Notes: a model not told the origin generated them from the letters alone. A DNA stretch of 64,000 bases from Bradyrhizobium forestalis (GCF_002795245.1 NZ_PGVG01000025.1:1-64000), one strand, 5' to 3'. Counted from the first letter of the stretch, positions 8,698 through 17,090 are shown. Numbers and translations: made by a program.

Positions 8698-9087
8698 GGC
8701 CTTGGCATCCGAAAGACGATCGTGGCGCCGATCATCTCACGAGAACGGCGATGCCATCCAGCGGCAAGTGTGTGCGATCGGGGTGAGGACTGCCACCCTC
8801 CCCTGGAGGGGGAGGGTCGATCGCGCGTAGCGCGAGCGGGGTGGGGTGAACTCTCCACTCGGGCACTGCTCAATGCGGAGAGACCGTCACCCCACCCCGT
8901 CTCTCATCCTCGCTCCGCTCAGATGTGAGCCGACCCTCCCCCTCCAGGGGAGGGTAAGAGCAGCTGACTCGCTGCTGATGGCGGCGTAACTTCGCGGTCG
9001 GAGTGTTTCGACTAACATCTGCGCGTTCAAATAGAGAGCCGGCGTCGCGCGATCTGTTGTGTCGGCGTCGTTTGCTGTCGCTGCGCT
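8698..9087. other. Intergenic stretch without a gene, holding one large palindromic repeat
   Basis: This 390-base gap lies upstream of the LysR gene and downstream of the small ORF at 9088-9264. It is dominated by the 161-bp inverted-repeat element at 8795-8955. The rest shows no supported gene. Confidence 0.6.
8795..8955. repeat. Family A long palindromic element (copy 1)
   Basis: The outer arms ACCCTCCCCTGGAGGGGGAG and its complement bound an inner pair built on GTGGGGTGA...CTCTCC and GGAGAG...GTCACCCCAC. The whole 161 bp can fold into one long cruciform. A second copy with the same arms is at 22955-23121. Confidence 0.85.
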
Positions 9088-9264
9088 CTAGCTCGCCGGG
9101 CCCTCGGGAGACACGCGGTCACCCAGCTCCGCGCGCTCGCTTCGCAGCACCTCGCGCGCAAACTCGATGATCTTCTGCTTGTTGGCCGTTTCGCGGACGG
9201 CAAAAAACACGCGGTTCAATTCCAGGCCGAGCACGCTGTTGAGGGCGATGTCCTCGTCTTCCAT
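9088..9264 (-). CDS. Small ORF (58 aa) divergent from the quorum-sensing regulator
   Basis: A 58-residue frame starting MEDEDIALNSVLG and ending RVSPEGPAS, with an amphipathic, partly charged middle (RETANKQKIIEFAREVL). No domain is recognised. Support comes from protein-like composition and from its divergent position close to bjaR. The ribosome-binding site is weak. It may be a small cytoplasmic protein linked to the quorum-sensing locus; no function is claimed. Confidence 0.5.
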   Translation of the reverse strand: MEDEDIALNSVLGLELNRVFFAVRETANKQKIIEFAREVLRSERAELGDRVSPEGPAS

Positions 9265-9300
9265 CGTGGTTTTCCCGCTTCGGACGCGTTCAGGTGTAAC

Positions 9301-9328
9301 TTGACCTCACTTCTTCCACAAGTAGATT
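9301..9328 (+). promoter_or_regulatory. Possible sigma-70-type promoter of bjaR
   Basis: TTGACC (-35) and TAGATT (-10) are separated by 16 bases, about 105 bases before the chosen bjaR start. This is a reasonable match to the alphaproteobacterial housekeeping consensus. Confidence 0.4.
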
Positions 9329-9432
9329 AAATCTTCGGAGCAGGCAGAACACCGGCAAACTACGGGAGCAGCGAATTGAGGCAGCCCCCAAATACATGCT
9401 ATATGGGAGGGCGAGGGTCAGGAAACGCACCG

Positions 9433-10170
9433 ATGTCCGCCGCAGATGCCGTAGATTATGGCCGGGAGGCGCTCGACTTCATCGAGGGGCTTAGCGCCTA
9501 TACCAAGGTTCCGGACGCCGTGGATGCGCTTTCGACCGCGTTCGGTCGGTACGGCTTCGAACACATCATCGTAACGGGCCTGCCCAATCCCGATCAGCGC
9601 TTCTCCCAGATGGTGCTCGCGAAGAAGTGGCCGGCGGAGTGGTTCAGCCTCTACACCCAAAAGAGCTACGACCGCGTCGATCCCGTGATCCGCAAATGCC
9701 GGCAGACGGTGAACCCTTTCGAGTGGTCCGAAGCACCGTATGATCCGGAGCTGGAGCCGGGCGCGGTGGAGGTGATGCGGCGCGCCGCCGATTTCCGCAT
9801 GTCGCGCGGCTTCGTCGTGCCGATCCACGGCTTGACCGGTTATGAGGCCGGCGTCTCGCTCGGTGGCGTCCATCTCGATCTCAACGCCCGCAGCAAGCCG
9901 GCGCTGCATCTGATCGCGATGTATGGCTTTGATCACATTCGCCGTCTGCTCGATCCGGCGCCGCATCCGTCGACCCGGCTCACCCCCCGCGAGCGCGAGG
10001 TGCTCGCCTGGGCCTCCCAAGGCAAGTCCGCCTGGGAGATCGGCGAGATCCTCAGCATCACGCAACGCACGGCGGAAGAGCATCTTGCAACTGCCGCGCG
10101 CAAGCTTGGCGCCGTCAACCGGACGCATGCGGTCGCGATCGCGATCCGCCACAGAATCATCAGTCCTTGA
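9433..10170 (+). CDS. bjaR: LuxR-family quorum-sensing regulator, BjaR type
   Basis: A 245-residue protein with an N-terminal autoinducer-binding domain (residues ~20-165, with the WPAEWFSLYTQKSYDRVDPV segment that shapes the signal pocket) and a C-terminal LuxR helix-turn-helix (residues ~175-240, LTPREREVLAWASQGKSAWEIGEIL). It closely resembles BjaR of Bradyrhizobium, which responds to isovaleryl-homoserine lactone. Start choice: MSAADAVDYG at 9433 follows an AGGAAA motif; earlier in-frame starts at 9376 (TTG) and 9403 (ATG) are possible. The synthase gene bjaI lies 85 bases downstream on the same strand. Confidence 0.88.
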   Translation: MSAADAVDYGREALDFIEGLSAYTKVPDAVDALSTAFGRYGFEHIIVTGLPNPDQRFSQMVLAKKWPAEWFSLYTQKSYDRVDPVIRKCRQTVNPFEWSEAPYDPELEPGAVEVMRRAADFRMSRGFVVPIHGLTGYEAGVSLGGVHLDLNARSKPALHLIAMYGFDHIRRLLDPAPHPSTRLTPREREVLAWASQGKSAWEIGEILSITQRTAEEHLATAARKLGAVNRTHAVAIAIRHRIISP

Positions 10171-10179
10171 AATCCTCGC

Positions 10180-10201
10180 CTACTGGGAAATTTCCCAATA
10201 G
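10180..10201. promoter_or_regulatory. lux-box-like palindrome upstream of bjaI
   Basis: CTACTGGGAAATTTCCCAATAG is a 22-bp inverted repeat with only one mismatched pair. It starts 10 bases after the bjaR stop and ends 55 bases before the bjaI start. The size, symmetry and place match lux boxes, so it is the likely site for BjaR control of bjaI. Confidence 0.75.
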
Positions 10202-10255
10202 TCGGCTTTGCCTTTTTCGCTGAGGCTTCCCTCATTTCGAGCCATGGGGGAGTTC

Positions 10256-10912
10256 ATGATTCATGTGATTTCTGCCGTCAACCGGCACCTCTACGAGGGC
10301 GTCCTCGAACAGCATTTTCGGGTCCGTCATGAGATCTTTGTCGAGGAGCGCAAATGGGAGGCGCTACGCAAGCCCGACGGCCGCGAGATCGATACCTACG
10401 ACAATGAGGACGCGGTCTACCTGCTGGCTCTCGAAAACGGCCGGGTGCTCGGCGGCTCCCGCCTGTATCCGACCACCAAGCCGACGATGATGAGCCAGGT
10501 CTTCCCGCATCTCGCCGCGGTGCGCGGTTGCCCATCGGACCCGCTGGTCTGGGAGTGGTCGCGCTTCTTCGTCTCGCGCGAGCGCCGCGACGGCGTGTTC
10601 AATCTGCAGTTGATGGCGGCAGCGCAGGAGTTCTGTCTCGATCAGGGCATCGAGCGGCTCTGTCTCGTCATGGAGACTTGGTGGTTGCCGCGCTTCCATG
10701 ACATCGGATTCGTCGTGACGCCGCTGGGATTACCGGCGCTGGTCGAGAATTCCTGGACCATGGCCGCGACGATCGATATCCGGCAGGAGTCGCTTGATAT
10801 CGTGCGTGACCGTATCGGGATGACGAGCGTCGTCCGGCAGGACGGTCCGCGTATCGACTGCATCGCCCGTGCCAACCTTTGCGGCCTCGCCGCGCAACGA
10901 AAGAGCGCCTGA
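10256..10912 (+). CDS. bjaI: Acyl-homoserine lactone synthase, BjaI type
   Basis: A 218-residue LuxI-family enzyme. The conserved N-terminal residues are visible: the RVRHEIFVEERKW block, the Asp residues of DTYDNED, Arg in GGSRLYPT and Glu in WEWSRFF. The family makes acyl-homoserine lactones from S-adenosylmethionine. BjaI of Bradyrhizobium uses isovaleryl-CoA instead of an acyl carrier protein, giving isovaleryl-homoserine lactone. The same chemistry here is inferred from overall similarity. The ATG at 10256 was chosen because it begins the conserved MIHVISA block and follows GGGGGAG. The lux-box palindrome lies upstream. Confidence 0.88.
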   Translation: MIHVISAVNRHLYEGVLEQHFRVRHEIFVEERKWEALRKPDGREIDTYDNEDAVYLLALENGRVLGGSRLYPTTKPTMMSQVFPHLAAVRGCPSDPLVWEWSRFFVSRERRDGVFNLQLMAAAQEFCLDQGIERLCLVMETWWLPRFHDIGFVVTPLGLPALVENSWTMAATIDIRQESLDIVRDRIGMTSVVRQDGPRIDCIARANLCGLAAQRKSA

Positions 10913-10913
10913 G

Positions 10914-11132
10914 ATGTCGAACATGATGCGGGACAGCCAGATCATGGCGCAAACGAAGGACGAGAATCTCGGCTACATGTCGGACATGGCGCTCGAGCTG
11001 GCGCAGATGGCGGACGATTCTGGATTGGCGACGCTCGCCTATCTGTTCCGGATGGCGGCGCTGGAGGCCTCGACGGCCAACAGCGTGCTCGCCGAACCGG
11101 ACGACCTTCCCCGGCAGATGACGTCGCACTAG
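10914..11132 (+). CDS. Small ORF (72 aa) directly downstream of bjaI
   Basis: A 72-residue acidic, Met-rich protein that begins one base after the bjaI stop codon, so it is almost surely co-transcribed with bjaI. The middle (YMSDMALELAQMADDSGLATLAYLFRMAALEA) is predicted to be helical. No known domain is recognised and no signal peptide is seen. By position it could modulate quorum sensing, but nothing in the sequence states how. It ends shortly before a hairpin at 11161-11188. Confidence 0.7.
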   Translation: MSNMMRDSQIMAQTKDENLGYMSDMALELAQMADDSGLATLAYLFRMAALEASTANSVLAEPDDLPRQMTSH

Positions 11133-11160
11133 ACATCCCTGCATTCCGACGAATCGTGCA

Positions 11161-11188
11161 CCCTCTCTCCGGCCCGCCGGCGAGAGGG
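11161..11188. terminator. Hairpin after the bjaR-bjaI locus
   Basis: CCCTCTC and GAGAGGG frame a GC-rich loop (TCCGGCCCGCCGGC). It stands 28 bases after the last gene of the quorum-sensing locus. No T-run follows directly, so it is either a weak terminator or another copy of the CTCTCC-type dispersed hairpin. Downstream of it, to 11424, no gene is seen. Confidence 0.4.
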
Positions 11189-11424
11189 TGGTCGTTTGGG
11201 TGCGGCAGGTTGCCCCAGCCTGCACGGCAGCTTTCTTGCAAGCCGATTTCGATCGCATGCATCGGCATGCAACAAAGTGCATGTTTGGTGTCGAATCGCT
11301 CTTGCCTCGGAACGATACTGCCATTACCCATTTTTCGGCCTTGAAGAGGCAGGGGGAGCTCTTTCACTGATGGCGACTGTGTTCGAACATCGGCGCGACG
11401 CTGCGTGCGCCTGAAAGAGTCTTG

Positions 11425-12342
11425 ATGCTGCTCGTCGTCGAACAGTTCTTGAACGGATTGCAGTTCGGCCTGCTGCTGTTCCTCCTCGCCGCGGGCCTGA
11501 CGCTGGTGTTCGGGATCATGGATCTCGTCAACCTCGCGCACGGCTCGCTCTATATGATGGGCGCCTATTTCGCCGCGACCTTTGCGGCCTGGACCGGCAG
11601 CTTCCTGCTCGGCGCGCTGATGGCGCTCGGCGCGACGCTGGTGCTCGGTATCGTGCTGGAGATGACCGCGCTCCGGCATCTCTATGGCCGCGACCATCTC
11701 GATCACGTGCTTGCCACCTTCGGCCTGATCCTGTTCTTCAACGAAGCCGTGCGGCTGATCTGGGGCCCGGCGGGCCTGGCGCTGCCTTTGCCGGCCTGGC
11801 TCACCGTGCCTGTGCCGATCCTGCCCGGCATTCACTATCCCGCCTATCGCCTCGCCATCATCGCGGTGGCGCTGCTGGTTGCGCTCTTGCTCTATCTCGG
11901 CGTGATGCGCACCCGCATCGGCATGCTGATCCGCGCCGGCGCCTCCAACCGCGAGATGATCGGCGCGCTCGGCATCAACATCAAGTTGCTCTACACGCTG
12001 GTGTTCGGCTTGGGAGCCGCGCTCGCCGGCCTGGCCGGCCTGATGCAGGCGCCCATCCTGACCGTGCAGATCGGCATGGGCGAGAACATCCTGATCCTCG
12101 CTTTCGTCATCATCGTGATCGGCGGCATCGGCTCGATCCGCGGCGCGTTCCTGGCCGCGATCTTCGTCGGCATGATCGACACGCTCGGCCGCGCCTTCCT
12201 GCCCAATCTGCTGCGGCAGGTGCTGAGCGGCGCCGCCGCTTCCACCGCCGCGCCCGCGCTGTCCTCCATGCTGATCTATCTCCTGATGGCGATGGTGCTG
12301 GTGGTGCGGCCGGAGGGGCTGTTTCCGGCCCACCGTCGATGA
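11425..12342 (+). CDS. livH: Branched-chain-type ABC transporter permease (LivH-like), second importer
   Basis: A 305-residue inner-membrane permease with the LivH signature (GLTLVFGIMDLVNLAHGS) and the IVIGGIGSIRGAFLAAIFVGMIDT loop. ATG 11425 was preferred to the TTG three bases upstream. It overlaps the LivM-like gene by 4 bases. The operon continues with LivM, LivG and LivF but has no binding-protein gene in the window, so the substrate cannot be told from this gene. Confidence 0.88.
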   Translation: MLLVVEQFLNGLQFGLLLFLLAAGLTLVFGIMDLVNLAHGSLYMMGAYFAATFAAWTGSFLLGALMALGATLVLGIVLEMTALRHLYGRDHLDHVLATFGLILFFNEAVRLIWGPAGLALPLPAWLTVPVPILPGIHYPAYRLAIIAVALLVALLLYLGVMRTRIGMLIRAGASNREMIGALGINIKLLYTLVFGLGAALAGLAGLMQAPILTVQIGMGENILILAFVIIVIGGIGSIRGAFLAAIFVGMIDTLGRAFLPNLLRQVLSGAAASTAAPALSSMLIYLLMAMVLVVRPEGLFPAHRR

Positions 12343-13283
12343 AGAGTTTGAGCGTGAGCAAGGCCGTCACGGCCCTGATGCTGGCGGGCCTCGTGCTGCT
12401 GCCGCTCTATTCGTCGCTGTCCGGCAACATCTTCATCCTGACGCTGTTCACCCGCATCATCATCCTGGCGCTGGCGGCGGCGAGCCTCAACCTCATCATG
12501 GGCTTTGGCGGCATGATGAGCTTTGGTCATGCGGCCTATCTCGGCATCGGCGGCTACGCCGTCGGCATGCTGGCGCAGGAAGGCGTCGGTTCCGGCTTCA
12601 TCCAGTTTCCGGTCGCGCTCGCGGCCTCCGCGATCTATGCGCTCGTGATCGGCGCGCTCTCGCTTCGCACCCGCGGCGTCTACTTCATCATGATCACGCT
12701 CGCCTTCGCCCAGATGGCCTATTACGTCGCCTCGGGCCTGGCGCGCTACGGCGGTGATGACGGCCTCACCATCTACAAGCGCAGCGATTTCTCCGGGCTG
12801 GTCGATCTGTCGAACCGCACGCAGTTCTATTATCTCTGCCTGGCCTGCCTGTTCGGCGTCATCTTCCTGATCTGGCGCATCGTCAATTCACGCTTCGGCC
12901 TCGTGGTGCAGGGCCTGCGCTCCAACGAGCAGCGCATGCAGGCGATCGGCTTTCCCGCCAAGCGCTACCAGCTGGTCTGCTTCGTCATATCAGGCACCAT
13001 GTGCGGCCTTGCCGGCGCGCTGCTCGCCAACAACACCGATTTCGTCAGCCCGGCCGTGATGTACTGGACCCGTTCCGGCGACCTCATGGTGATGGTGATC
13101 CTGGGCGGCATGGGGACGCTGTTCGGCCCGGTCATGGGCGCGGTGGTGTTCCTGTTGCTGGAAGAATTCCTGTCGCAGATCACCGAATACTGGGCGCTGA
13201 TCATGGGCCCGCTGTTGCTGCTGATCGTGCTGTTCGGCCGCGGCGGCATCATGGGCATGCTCGGGAGGGCTGGCCGTGGCTGA
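12339..13283 (+). CDS. livM: Branched-chain-type ABC transporter permease (LivM-like), second importer
   Basis: A 314-residue membrane protein with LNLIMGFGGMMSFGHAAYLGIG near residue 47 and a SNEQRMQAIGFPAKRYQL cytoplasmic loop, both typical of LivM. It overlaps the LivH-like gene at its start and the LivG-like gene at its end, so all four genes are one transcription unit. Its C-terminal LIVLFGRGGIMGML segment matches family members. Confidence 0.88.
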   Translation: MKSLSVSKAVTALMLAGLVLLPLYSSLSGNIFILTLFTRIIILALAAASLNLIMGFGGMMSFGHAAYLGIGGYAVGMLAQEGVGSGFIQFPVALAASAIYALVIGALSLRTRGVYFIMITLAFAQMAYYVASGLARYGGDDGLTIYKRSDFSGLVDLSNRTQFYYLCLACLFGVIFLIWRIVNSRFGLVVQGLRSNEQRMQAIGFPAKRYQLVCFVISGTMCGLAGALLANNTDFVSPAVMYWTRSGDLMVMVILGGMGTLFGPVMGAVVFLLLEEFLSQITEYWALIMGPLLLLIVLFGRGGIMGMLGRAGRG

Positions 13284-14043
13284 ACCCTTGCTCCGCGTCG
13301 AAAAGCTGGTGCGCCGCTTCGGCGGCATCCTCGCGACCGACAACGTCTCGCTCGACGTCGCCAGCGGCGAGCTGCATGCCATCATCGGTCCGAACGGCGC
13401 CGGCAAGACCACGCTGATCAGCCAGCTCACCGGGCATCTCGAGCCGCATTCCGGCAGCGTCTCGCTGGCGGGGCGCGACATCACCTATCTGCCCGCCTAT
13501 CGCCGCTGCGCGCTGGGGCTTGCCCGCTCGTTCCAGATCACCTCGCTGTTGCTCGACTTCACCGCCGCCGACAATGTCGCGCTGGCGGCGCAGGCGCATG
13601 CCGGCACCTCGTTCCGCTTCTTCGCCAACGCTCGCAAGGAGCGATCCTTGCGCGATGCCGCCCATGCCGCGCTCGATCGCGTCGGCCTCGGCCACCGTGC
13701 CGATATCGTGGTGAACAGGCTCAGCCATGGCGAGCGGCGCGAGCTGGAGCTTGCGGTTGCGCTCGCGAGCAAGCCGAAGCTCTTGCTGCTCGATGAGCCC
13801 ATGGCCGGCCTCGGCGTCACCGAATCCCAGCGCATGGTGAAGCTGCTCCAGGAGCTGCGGAAGGAAGTCTCGATCGTGCTGGTCGAGCACGACATGCCGG
13901 CGGTGTTCGCGCTGGCCGATCGCATCTCGGTGCTGGTCTATGGCCGCGTCATCGCCTCCGGCGATCCCGCCGCGATTCGGGCCAACGAAGACGTCAAGCG
14001 CGCCTATCTCGGCGATCAGCATGTGGTGACGCATCATGGCTGA
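13276..14043 (+). CDS. livG: Branched-chain-type ABC transporter ATPase (LivG-like), second importer
   Basis: A 255-residue ATPase with Walker A GPNGAGKTT, the signature region LSHGERRELELA and Walker B LLLLDEPMAGL. The signature is SHGE rather than SGGE, which is common in LivG. It overlaps both neighbours by eight bases. It powers the second importer together with the LivF-like subunit. Confidence 0.9.
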   Translation: MAEPLLRVEKLVRRFGGILATDNVSLDVASGELHAIIGPNGAGKTTLISQLTGHLEPHSGSVSLAGRDITYLPAYRRCALGLARSFQITSLLLDFTAADNVALAAQAHAGTSFRFFANARKERSLRDAAHAALDRVGLGHRADIVVNRLSHGERRELELAVALASKPKLLLLDEPMAGLGVTESQRMVKLLQELRKEVSIVLVEHDMPAVFALADRISVLVYGRVIASGDPAAIRANEDVKRAYLGDQHVVTHHG

Positions 14044-14749
14044 CACGCTGCTCGACGTCGACGGCATCGAGACCTGCTACGGCCTGTCCCAGGTGCTGTT
14101 CGGCCTTTCGCTGTCGATCAAGCCGGGCGAGATGGTCTCGCTGATGGGCCGCAACGGCATGGGCAAGACCACCACCATCCGCTCCATCATGGGCCTGACG
14201 CCGGCACGCGCAGGCAGCATCCGCTTCGCTGGCGCCGAGGTGCGACAGCTTCCGTCCTATAGAATTGCAAAGCTCGGCGTCGGCCTCGTCCCCGAGGGAC
14301 GTCAGATCTTCCCGAACCTCACCGTGCGCGAAAATCTGGTCGCGGCCGCGGCGGATCGCTTCAACAGCAATAATCCCTGGACGCTCGCCGCAATCTACGT
14401 GCTGTTCCCACGCCTTGCCGAGCGTGCGTCCAACATGGGCAACCAGCTCTCCGGCGGCGAGCAGCAGATGCTCGCGATCGGCCGCGCGCTGATGACGAAT
14501 CCAAAACTCCTGATCCTGGACGAGGCGACCGAAGGGCTCGCGCCCCTGATCCGCGAGGAGATCTGGAGCTGCCTGTCGCTGCTCAAGAGCCGGGGACAGT
14601 CAATCCTGGTCGTCGACAAGAACGTCGACCACCTCGCCCGCATCTGCGATCGCCACACGATCATCGAGCGCGGCAAGACGGTGTGGAGCGGTACCTCGAA
14701 CGAGCTGATGGCCGCGCCGGACTTGCAGCACAAATATCTGGGGATTTGA
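14036..14749 (+). CDS. livF: Branched-chain-type ABC transporter ATPase (LivF-like), second importer
   Basis: A 237-residue ATPase with Walker A GRNGMGKTT, signature LSGGEQQM and Walker B LLILDEATEGLAP. Asn replaces the more usual Gly/Asn combination in Walker A exactly as in many LivF proteins. The last gene of the operon, it is followed by a hairpin repeat at 14761-14803. Confidence 0.9.
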   Translation: MADTLLDVDGIETCYGLSQVLFGLSLSIKPGEMVSLMGRNGMGKTTTIRSIMGLTPARAGSIRFAGAEVRQLPSYRIAKLGVGLVPEGRQIFPNLTVRENLVAAAADRFNSNNPWTLAAIYVLFPRLAERASNMGNQLSGGEQQMLAIGRALMTNPKLLILDEATEGLAPLIREEIWSCLSLLKSRGQSILVVDKNVDHLARICDRHTIIERGKTVWSGTSNELMAAPDLQHKYLGI

Positions 14750-14760
14750 CTCCCCGCTCT

Positions 14761-14803
14761 CCCCGTCATTGCTTCGTCGCAAGGGCGCCTCGCAATGACG
14801 GGG
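14761..14803. repeat. CCCCGTCATTGC...GCAATGACGGGG inverted repeat
   Basis: A 12-bp perfect stem (CCCCGTCATTGC with GCAATGACGGGG) around a 19-base loop lies 11 bases after the LivF-like stop. It can act as a terminator for the operon, although no T-run follows. Short CCGTCATTGC-type sequence is also seen near 45.46 kb. Confidence 0.6.
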
Positions 14804-14820
14804 TAGAGAGCGGCGAGCTC

Positions 14821-15201
14821 TCACCAATAAATCCCGTGCCGATGCAGCTCGCGGATCACGCGCGCCTCGGTGGACGGCTGACGGTGTTTCGGTTTCGCCC
14901 TTTCGCTCGTCTTCACCACTGGTGCGGTAGTGGACTGAACGGGCGTCGTGGCAACCGGAGCGGTTGCGGCTGGAGCCGCTGCGGTGGTCGGCGCGACAGC
15001 AGTGCTTGCCGCCGTCGGTGTCGTCGTCGCGGTCTGCACATTTGACGACTGCGTCACCATCGGCGGCTGCGGCGTGACTGCCGTCGGCTCGGTCGCCTGC
15101 TGGCTCGCATCTGTTGCCGCCAGGCTCAGGCTGCGCGAACCGCCGGCATAGGCTTGGGTCGCCAGCAGCGACATCGTCGCGATCAGGATCAGCTTGCGCA
15201 T
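14821..15201 (-). CDS. Secreted Thr/Ala/Pro-rich small protein of unknown function
   Basis: A 126-residue protein with a clear signal peptide (MRKLILIATMSLLATQAYA). The mature part is low-complexity, rich in Thr, Ala, Pro and Val, and ends in a basic tail (RAKPKHRQPSTEARVIRELHRHGIYW). The ATG at 15199-15201 was chosen because an AGGGG site lies 8 bases upstream and the signal peptide begins there. Such proteins are common, poorly conserved periplasmic or surface proteins in Bradyrhizobium; the job is unknown. Confidence 0.65.
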   Translation of the reverse strand: MRKLILIATMSLLATQAYAGGSRSLSLAATDASQQATEPTAVTPQPPMVTQSSNVQTATTTPTAASTAVAPTTAAAPAATAPVATTPVQSTTAPVVKTSERAKPKHRQPSTEARVIRELHRHGIYW

Positions 15202-15249
15202 GGAAGTCCCCTTCATTCGGTCAATCTGTCTGACCTGATTTGCGCGCCG

Positions 15250-15336
15250 TCAGCGCGCCAGCCGATGCGTCCCGATCTCGATCAGGGTGGTCCGGCAGGA
15301 GAGGCGGTAGATCAGGCTGAATAATTGGTCCCACAT
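15250..15336 (-). CDS. Very small ORF (28 aa)
   Basis: A 28-residue frame (starts MWDQLFSLIYRLSC, ends IGTHRLAR) with a GGAG ribosome-binding site seven bases before the ATG. It lies upstream of the secreted Thr/Ala-rich gene on the same strand. It has a hydrophobic N-terminal half and a basic C-terminus. Length alone makes the call uncertain. Confidence 0.4.
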   Translation of the reverse strand: MWDQLFSLIYRLSCRTTLIEIGTHRLAR

Positions 15337-15489
15337 GATCGAACTCCATTGTTCATCACGGACGTAATCTAGACCCGGCGTCTTTCCGCCGGTTTTCGAG
15401 GGATGAGGAAAATGGCTTCGTCGGGCGGCTACGAGATGTCGTCGGAACCGGTGGGACGAAACAGCCTCACGGCGGTGTGAGAGCCGCGC

Positions 15490-16926
15490 TCAAAACACCT
15501 CGAAATATTCGCGATGCTCCCAGTCGGTCACCTCGGACAGGAAGCGGTCGATCTCGGCGTTCTTGATGTGGGTGTAGTAGTCGACGAACTCTGGTCCCAA
15601 CTTTTCGCGGAAGAACGGATCGTCCTTCAGCGCGCTGACCGCATCGCGCAGCGATTTCGGCAGCAGCGGTGCCCTGGTCTCGTAGGGCGTGTCGGCCGAG
15701 GGGCCGGGATCGAGCTTGCGGTCGACGCCGTCGAGCCCTGAGAGGATCTGCGAGGCCATGTAGAGATAGGGATTGGCGGCGGGCTCGCCGATGCGATTCT
15801 CCAGGCGCGTTGCGGCATCGCCGGCGCCTCCGAGCACGCGGACCATCACGCCGCGATTGTCGCGCCCCCAGATCGCGCGGTCCGGGGCCAGCGAATAGGA
15901 CCGATAGCGCTTGTAGCCGTTGATGGTCGGGGTGGTGAACACGGTCGATGCGCGGGCGTGATCAAGCAGGCCGGCGAGATAGGCGCGGCCGAACGCGCTG
16001 AGATGTTCGCCGTCGTCCTTCGTCATGAACAGGTTGTCGCCGCTCGCGCGCGAGACGACGGACTGATGCAGGTGCCAGCCGCTCGCGAACACGTTCGGCA
16101 GTTTTGGGCGGCACATGAAGGTGGCGTGATAGCCATGGCGGCGTGCGATCTGCTTCACGGCGCTGCGGAACAACACCATGTTGTCGGCAGGCTCGAGCCC
16201 CTTCTTCGGCGCGAAGGTGAATTCGCACTGGCTGGGTCCGAACTCGACCTCGACCGAGCGCAAGGGCAGCCCAAGCGCCACGATGTCACGCCGCAAGATC
16301 TCCAGCACCGGCTCCATCTGATCGAAGCGCTGCTCGGTGAGGTATTGATAGCCGTGGCTGAGCAGGCTCACCGAGGGCGGCGTGCCCGGCTGGCCGGCAT
16401 CCTCAGGCCGCATGTGCGCGTCGTCGAGCCTGAAGATGTGGAATTCCACCTCGAGCCCGGCGACGAAGTCGTAACCGCGCGTGCCGAGCTCATCGAGCAC
16501 GCGCTTGTAGAGCCCGCGCGTCGCGAACGGCACCGGGCGGCCGTCGTTGAAATAGAGGTCGCACAGCACCCACCCTGTGGCAAGCGCCCACGGCAGCACG
16601 CGAAACGTGGTGGGATCGGCGACCATCAGCACATCGGCCGCGCCCTCCATCTCTTTCATGCCGAAGCCGCCGCCGGAAGTGAACACCGGAAATACCGTAC
16701 GGTGCGAGGTGTCCTTGGCGAGCATGGTGGTGGTGATGGAGCAGCCGCTTTCCAGAGCGGCGATCGCCTCGGAGGCGACGATGGTCTTGCCGCGCAGGAT
16801 GCCGTGCTGGTCGGGGAAGGCGAGGCGGATGACCTCGAGGTTCTTTTCCTCGGCAATGCGCCGCATGCGCGCCGCCGCGTCTTTCTGCTCATCCGACCAC
16901 AGCGCATGGCGCGCGACGAAAGTCAC
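15490..16926 (-). CDS. Glutamine-synthetase-like ligase
   Basis: A 478-residue protein of the glutamine synthetase fold: a beta-grasp N-terminus (residues ~1-110) and a catalytic barrel with GLEVEFHIF, EVEFGPSQCEF, the ammonium/glutamate-binding HLHQS region, and ENRIGEPAANPYLY. It differs from GlnA by lacking the adenylylation loop, and resembles the gamma-glutamyl-amine (PuuA-type) or aromatic-acid-linked GS-like ligases. It could amidate an unknown acid or amine; the substrate is not visible. The start is a GTG at 16924-16926 with an AAGGA site upstream; the open frame runs farther upstream but into a dispersed repeat. The Rieske oxygenase gene lies upstream on the same strand. Confidence 0.78.
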   Translation of the reverse strand: MTFVARHALWSDEQKDAAARMRRIAEEKNLEVIRLAFPDQHGILRGKTIVASEAIAALESGCSITTTMLAKDTSHRTVFPVFTSGGGFGMKEMEGAADVLMVADPTTFRVLPWALATGWVLCDLYFNDGRPVPFATRGLYKRVLDELGTRGYDFVAGLEVEFHIFRLDDAHMRPEDAGQPGTPPSVSLLSHGYQYLTEQRFDQMEPVLEILRRDIVALGLPLRSVEVEFGPSQCEFTFAPKKGLEPADNMVLFRSAVKQIARRHGYHATFMCRPKLPNVFASGWHLHQSVVSRASGDNLFMTKDDGEHLSAFGRAYLAGLLDHARASTVFTTPTINGYKRYRSYSLAPDRAIWGRDNRGVMVRVLGGAGDAATRLENRIGEPAANPYLYMASQILSGLDGVDRKLDPGPSADTPYETRAPLLPKSLRDAVSALKDDPFFREKLGPEFVDYYTHIKNAEIDRFLSEVTDWEHREYFEVF

Positions 16927-16966
16927 TTTGTTCGTTCCTTCTCGCTCGACGGGAGTATAGGGCACA

Positions 16967-17090
16967 CTGTCATCGTCCGCCTTGTGCGCGCTGCGCACTG
17001 GGGCGGACGATCCAGTATTCCAGAGACGGCAAGGTATCCACGAGAGGCCGCGGCGTACTGGATGCCCCGCTTTCGCGGAGCATGACAGCG
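16967..17090. repeat. Family C repeat (copy 1): ...GATCCAGTATTCCAGAGACGG...GAGAGGCCGCGGCGTACTGGAT...
   Basis: A 124-base element in the gap between the Rieske oxygenase and GS-like genes. It starts at CTGTCATC and ends at GCATGACAG, which are inverted arms. The core GAGGCCGCGGCGTACTGGAT is shared with copies near 27.5, 45.4 and 52.0 kb. Because the GS-like and Rieske genes probably share a transcript, this repeat lies inside the mRNA. Confidence 0.8.

Noticed and set aside
6682-8928. 748-codon open frame on the plus strand
   Set aside because: Antisense to the shikimate dehydrogenase and LysR genes, which have clear motifs. It also runs through the family A repeat.
10942-12333. 463-codon open frame on the minus strand
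   Set aside because: Antisense to the LivH-type permease and the small ORF after bjaI. It is Gln/His/Arg-rich, which is typical of shadow frames.
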